From: Chitinophaga rupis
Lineage (GTDB): Bacteria; Bacteroidota; Bacteroidia; Chitinophagales; Chitinophagaceae
Length of the DNA: 64,000 nt
Assembly (NCBI RefSeq): GCF_900109685.1
Contig: NZ_FOBB01000002.1
Span: 1-64,000 of the forward strand
Direction of reading: 5' to 3'
Shown: positions 60,784-64,000 of the stretch, piece after piece
Position numbering within the stretch: the first letter of the stretch is position 1
Layout: each line of letters starts with the position of its first letter
Made by a program: the position numbers and the translations under genes
The notes under the pieces: model-generated
The model's input: the letters and a program-made list of their open reading frames with translations, nothing else
Told to the model about the DNA's origin: nothing
The model's database searches: none

Positions 60784-61863
60784 TCAGTTTTCTGCTACCA
60801 GGCCCTGTGGCTCCTTGGCGCCGGCAGGGTGGGTATCATGTATGCTTTTAATAAAGCTGGCCAGCTGCGCGATCTGTTTGGGGGAGAAATCATCTTTCCA
60901 GGACTTCATCCCTTTTTCCGGTACGCCGTATTTAATAGTGCTGAACACTTCATTTATTTTGCCGCCATGCAGCCAGTAGTTATCCGTAAGGTTGGGGCCT
61001 ACCACGCCCTGCCCGGCTGCTCCATGGCAGGGTGCACAGCTGGCGCTGAACAGCTTTTGCCCGCTGCTTATGTCAGCGGCGTCTGTTAACAGCTTTACAG
61101 AATGTTCATCAATATTATTGGCGGCATTGGCCAGGTAGGCTTCTTTAGCTTCGGCAGCATGCGCTTCTGCAATGGCCAGCTCTTCCAGCTGCAGCGGTGC
61201 GCTGTGGGATATGTGGTATACCCACAGGTATATTACGGCAAAAATAATGCTGCTGTAAAAGCCCCATTGCCACCAGGGCGGGGTGGGGTTGTTCAGCTCC
61301 CGTATACCGTCAAAGTCGTGGCCCATATCAGCTTCCTGTTCCGCTTCTGCGCTTACGCTGCGCGTTTTGTTCACCTTCTCCCACCAGCTGATGGCAGGTT
61401 TGCCGGCAGCTATCGCTTTACGTTTACGTTTGGATTCAATACCTGCCAGTATGCGCAGGGCATATAGCAGTACCAGTATTACCAGCAGCTCCAGCGCTAT
61501 TACGGATGTAAGCACATAGAATGCCGTGGCAGAAAGGCCGTTAATGGTTTCCTTTACCGCAGGCGCCGGCTCAGACTGGGCCATGGCGGCGTTGCTGAAC
61601 AAGCAGCCGGTAATGGTAATGCCAATGAGCAGTAATGTTTTGTCAGCAGTTTTTTTCATGCGCTCCCGGTAAAGGTCCATGGCCTGTACCACCACATTTC
61701 CCAGCACGGCAATGGCAATGAACAATCCAAAGATCACGGCCAGCAATACCTGGGCCACTGCATTTTCCATCAGGGAAGATGGTTTGGGCGGCCCCTGGGC
61801 CAGCACCGGTGTAACACTGCCTAGCAGAAGCAGGTATAAAAAACAGAGCAGCTTTTTGTTCAT
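60784..61863 (-). CDS. ccoP: cbb3 oxidase cytochrome c subunit CcoP (mono-haem)
   Basis: A 359-residue subunit of cbb3 oxidase. The N-terminus has a signal-like helix (LCFLYLLLLGSVTPVLAQ) and two more hydrophobic segments near 35-55 and 70-130. The FixP_N region is clear: HDFDGIRELNNPTPPWWQWG. One haem c motif only, CAPCHGAAGQGVVGPNL, lies at about residue 270 with GMKSWKDDFSPKQI following. Classical CcoP has two haem c motifs, so this is a mono-haem form that also carries an N-terminal extension. ATG 61863 is used over a TTG two codons upstream. It is 12 bp after ccoQ. Confidence 0.92.
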   Translation of the reverse strand: MNKKLLCFLYLLLLGSVTPVLAQGPPKPSSLMENAVAQVLLAVIFGLFIAIAVLGNVVVQAMDLYRERMKKTADKTLLLIGITITGCLFSNAAMAQSEPAPAVKETINGLSATAFYVLTSVIALELLVILVLLYALRILAGIESKRKRKAIAAGKPAISWWEKVNKTRSVSAEAEQEADMGHDFDGIRELNNPTPPWWQWGFYSSIIFAVIYLWVYHISHSAPLQLEELAIAEAHAAEAKEAYLANAANNIDEHSVKLLTDAADISSGQKLFSASCAPCHGAAGQGVVGPNLTDNYWLHGGKINEVFSTIKYGVPEKGMKSWKDDFSPKQIAQLASFIKSIHDTHPAGAKEPQGLVAEN

Positions 61864-61875
61864 ATACAAATGTGT

Positions 61876-62055
61876 TTATCGGCTTTGAGAATCATCATGG
61901 TCCAGTGGTATACGGCTTACGTGATCTACCATTCCTTTATCTGCCTTGAATGCCCACATGCTGGCCACAATAAAAAATATGGTGAATATGAGCAATGACG
62001 TTAACGGGTACACGCTTACACCGGTAATGCTTTGCAGGTAATTGATGAATTTCAT
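61876..62055 (-). CDS. ccoQ: Small cbb3 oxidase subunit CcoQ-like protein, 59 aa
   Basis: A 59-codon ORF between ccoNO and ccoP: start MKFINYLQSITGVSVYPLTS, one hydrophobic helix LLIFTIFFIVASMWAFK, then a short polar tail (ADKGMVDHVSRIPLDHDDS). It begins at ATG 62055 and is 17 bp after the ccoNO stop. CcoQ proteins are single-helix and variable, so position and topology carry the assignment. It is easily missed because of its length. Confidence 0.82.
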   Translation of the reverse strand: MKFINYLQSITGVSVYPLTSLLIFTIFFIVASMWAFKADKGMVDHVSRIPLDHDDSQSR

Positions 62056-62072
62056 GCTGTTTATTTTAAAAG

Positions 62073-64000
62073 TTATTTCATGGCGGTTTTAGCCGGCGCT
62101 TCCTTAATATCCCTTCCTACTCTTTGCAGGTAAGCTATCAATGCTACGATCTCACGGTCCGGCGGTGTTTCCAGCTTATCCTTTTTCAGGGAAGCGGCTA
62201 TTTCCTTTGCCTGGTTCTCCATATCTGCATTGGCCTGCAGCTCATATTTATAAGGGTAGGGCACGCCCAGCTTGCGCATGGCATTGATCATGGCAGGGGT
62301 GGCGCTTTTATCCACCCGGTCGTCCATTAGCCAGGGATAAGAAGGCATAATAGAGCCCGGCGACATAGAGGACGGATCCAGCATATGGTTATAATGCCAG
62401 CTATCCGGGTATTTGCCGCCAATACGCGCCAGGTCAGGCCCGGTACGTTTGGAGCCCCATTGGAAAGGATGATCATATACAAATTCACCGGCTTTGGAAT
62501 ATTCCCCATAGCGCGCCACTTCATCGCGGAAGGGGCGTATCATCTGTGAATGGCAGGTATAGCAGCCTTCGCGGATGTAGATGTCGCGCCCGTGCAGCTC
62601 CAGCGGTGTATAGGGTTTTACGCTGCTGATGGTAGGTACGTTGCTGCGCACCAGGAAGGTGGGTATCAGCTCTATGATACCGCCAATCGCTACTACAATG
62701 AGGCTAAAGGCTACCATTTGCAGGGGCCTGCGCTCAATCCAGTTATGCCAGTGTGCTGTGCCATGCGTAACTACAGCTGTTCTTTTAGGGAGGGGGGCTG
62801 CTTCCGCAGGCTCATTGGCTACAAAGGAGCCGCTGCGGATGGTTTTTACCAGGTTCACCATCATGAGCACCACACCGCTAACGTATAACAAACCACCTAC
62901 CGCGCGCAGCGCATACATAGGTACAATAGTGGTTACTGTTTCCAGGAACTGGTATTTCAGCTGTCCTTCCGGGGTAAACTCTTTCCACATCATACTTTGC
63001 GTAAAAGCAGCCCAGTACATAGGTATCACGTAAAAGATAATGCCCAGCGTACCTATCCAGAAGTGGGTATTGGCCCATTTACGGGAGTAGAGCTGTGTTG
63101 CAAAAATGCGGGGTATCAGCCAGTACAGGATACCAAAAGTGAGAAAGCCATTCCAGCCCAGCGCGCCTACATGCACGTGTGCAATGGTCCAGTCGGTAAA
63201 GTGGCTTACGGCATTCACGTTCTTCAGGGATAGCATAGGGCCTTCAAAAGTGGCCATACCATAACAGGTAAGCGCTACTACAAAGAATTTGAGAATAGCA
63301 TCTTCCCGCACGCGGTCCCAGGCGCCGCGCAGGGTAAGCAAACCGTTGAGCATACCGCCCCAGGAGGGCGCAATGAGCATGATGGAGAACACCGTACCCA
63401 ATGATTGCGCCCACTCCGGTAAGGCAGTATATAACAGGTGGTGTGGTCCGGCCCATATGTAAATAAATATGAGCGCCCAGAAGTGTATGATGGACCACCT
63501 ATAGGAATAAACAGGGCGGTTAGCCGCTTTTGGAACAAAGTAATACATGAGGCCCAGGTAAGGCGTGGTAAGGAAGAATGCCACGGCATTATGCCCATAC
63601 CACCACTGCACCAGCGCATCCTGCACGCCGGCATACCAGCTGTAACTTTTTAGGAAAGAAACGGGCAGCTCAAAGGAGTTTACAATATGCAGCATGGCCA
63701 CGGCTACCCAGGTACCGATATAAAACCAGATGGCCACGTACAGGTGCATTTCCCGCCGCCTTAGAATAGTGCCCAGCATGTTGGCTCCGAAGATGAGCCA
63801 TACTACGGTAATGGCTATATCAAAAGGCCATTCCAGCTCCGCATACTCTTTACCGGTAGTACAGCCTAACAGCAGGGTAAGGGCGCCGCCGGCTATAATG
63901 GCCTGCCAGCCCCAGAAATGCAGCTTGCTCAGCAGGTCGCTGAACATGCGGGCTTTACACAGGCGTTGTAAGGAATAATACACGCCCATGAAAATGCCGT
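62073..64000 (-). CDS. ccoNO: Fused CcoN-CcoO cbb3 oxidase subunit (partial, runs off right edge)
   Basis: The catalytic haem-copper oxidase subunit and the mono-haem cytochrome c subunit joined in one chain, as is common in Bacteroidota. At least 640 residues are in the window; the frame stays open to the edge and an internal ATG at 63989 is not the true start. CcoN part: VQWWYGHNAVAFFLTTPYLG, HHLLYTALPEWAQSLGTVFS and DWTIAHVHVGALGWNG (haem/copper histidines). CcoO part after about residue 460 of the visible chain: EGCYTCHSQMIRPFRDE, with RTGPDLARIGGKYPDSWHYN. Operon promoter and ccoS/ccoI must lie beyond the window. Confidence 0.95.
   Translation of the reverse strand, partial: GIFMGVYYSLQRLCKARMFSDLLSKLHFWGWQAIIAGGALTLLLGCTTGKEYAELEWPFDIAITVVWLIFGANMLGTILRRREMHLYVAIWFYIGTWVAVAMLHIVNSFELPVSFLKSYSWYAGVQDALVQWWYGHNAVAFFLTTPYLGLMYYFVPKAANRPVYSYRWSIIHFWALIFIYIWAGPHHLLYTALPEWAQSLGTVFSIMLIAPSWGGMLNGLLTLRGAWDRVREDAILKFFVVALTCYGMATFEGPMLSLKNVNAVSHFTDWTIAHVHVGALGWNGFLTFGILYWLIPRIFATQLYSRKWANTHFWIGTLGIIFYVIPMYWAAFTQSMMWKEFTPEGQLKYQFLETVTTIVPMYALRAVGGLLYVSGVVLMMVNLVKTIRSGSFVANEPAEAAPLPKRTAVVTHGTAHWHNWIERRPLQMVAFSLIVVAIGGIIELIPTFLVRSNVPTISSVKPYTPLELHGRDIYIREGCYTCHSQMIRPFRDEVARYGEYSKAGEFVYDHPFQWGSKRTGPDLARIGGKYPDSWHYNHMLDPSSMSPGSIMPSYPWLMDDRVDKSATPAMINAMRKLGVPYPYKYELQANADMENQAKEIAASLKKDKLETPPDREIVALIAYLQRVGRDIKEAPAKTAMK

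Noticed and set aside
63989-63989. ATG at 63989 as the true ccoNO start
   Set aside because: The upstream frame is open to the window edge and the visible chain lacks the N-terminal helix of CcoN, so the start lies outside.

Overview
The window comes from a member of the Bacteroidota, most likely a Chitinophaga-like member of the Chitinophagaceae. The evidence is two SusC/SusD pairs, an ECF sigma/FecR relay, type A and type B T9SS sorting domains, a LytTR sensor pair, a fused CcoN-CcoO oxidase subunit, and several promoter candidates of the Bacteroidota form TTTG-N~19-TAnnTTTG. Apart from an IS fragment at the left edge and the mmyA/mmyB pair it reads as ordinary chromosome. No rRNA, tRNA, CRISPR array or prophage block was seen.

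Layout. 1-2.4 kb: accessory edge with a partial transposase, an unknown 266-aa protein, a three-repeat beta-trefoil lectin and a decayed membrane-protein remnant. 2.4-7.6 kb: a LytTR response regulator/histidine kinase pair divergent from a TonB-dependent barrel, then a DinB-fold protein that ends in a 52-bp tandem repeat. 7.7-15.6 kb: a large T9SS type B surface protein divergent from an isolated SusC/SusD pair with a long leader. 15.6-26.6 kb: single genes and small pairs, including a YtrA-type GntR repressor with an SPFH protein, a GH31 glycosidase, mobile mystery proteins A/B with a phased operator array, GNAT, ABM and SMI1/KNR4 proteins, and a DUF481 barrel divergent from a MacB/FtsX-type permease. 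26.6-37.9 kb: two unknown exported proteins, then the run sigma factor - FecR - STN-containing SusC - SusD - metzincin-like protease, read as one cell-surface-signalling uptake locus. 38-46.1 kb: an exported lipoprotein, a GT2/deacetylase pair with a possible coupled leader ORF, a tandem pair of porin-like barrels, and a modular PQQ-type sugar dehydrogenase with two CBM6-like modules and a T9SS type A tail. 46.1-52.1 kb: a glycine-zipper lipoprotein, a Tat-exported Dabb protein, and the leucine operon leuC-leuD-(leuA/cimA-like)-leuB. 52.1-56.8 kb: a GNAT-ankyrin fusion, a DUF748-like protein, an HD hydrolase, a UmuD-like protein without UmuC, and an SDR. 56.8-64 kb: the cbb3 oxidase operon ccoNO-ccoQ-ccoP-ccoG-ccoH-SafE-hemN on the minus strand. 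ccoNO runs off the right edge, and ccoQ is a 59-codon gene that is easily missed.

How the genes work together. The cbb3 operon couples oxidase structural genes to their assembly factors and to anaerobic haem synthesis. The sigma/FecR/SusCD/protease locus should switch itself on when the outer-membrane transporter binds its substrate. The leucine genes form a closely spaced operon ending in a strong terminator. The least explained element is the exact 32-bp-phased set of four AAAG-N6-CTTT sites in front of the HTH-Fic pair mmyA/mmyB.
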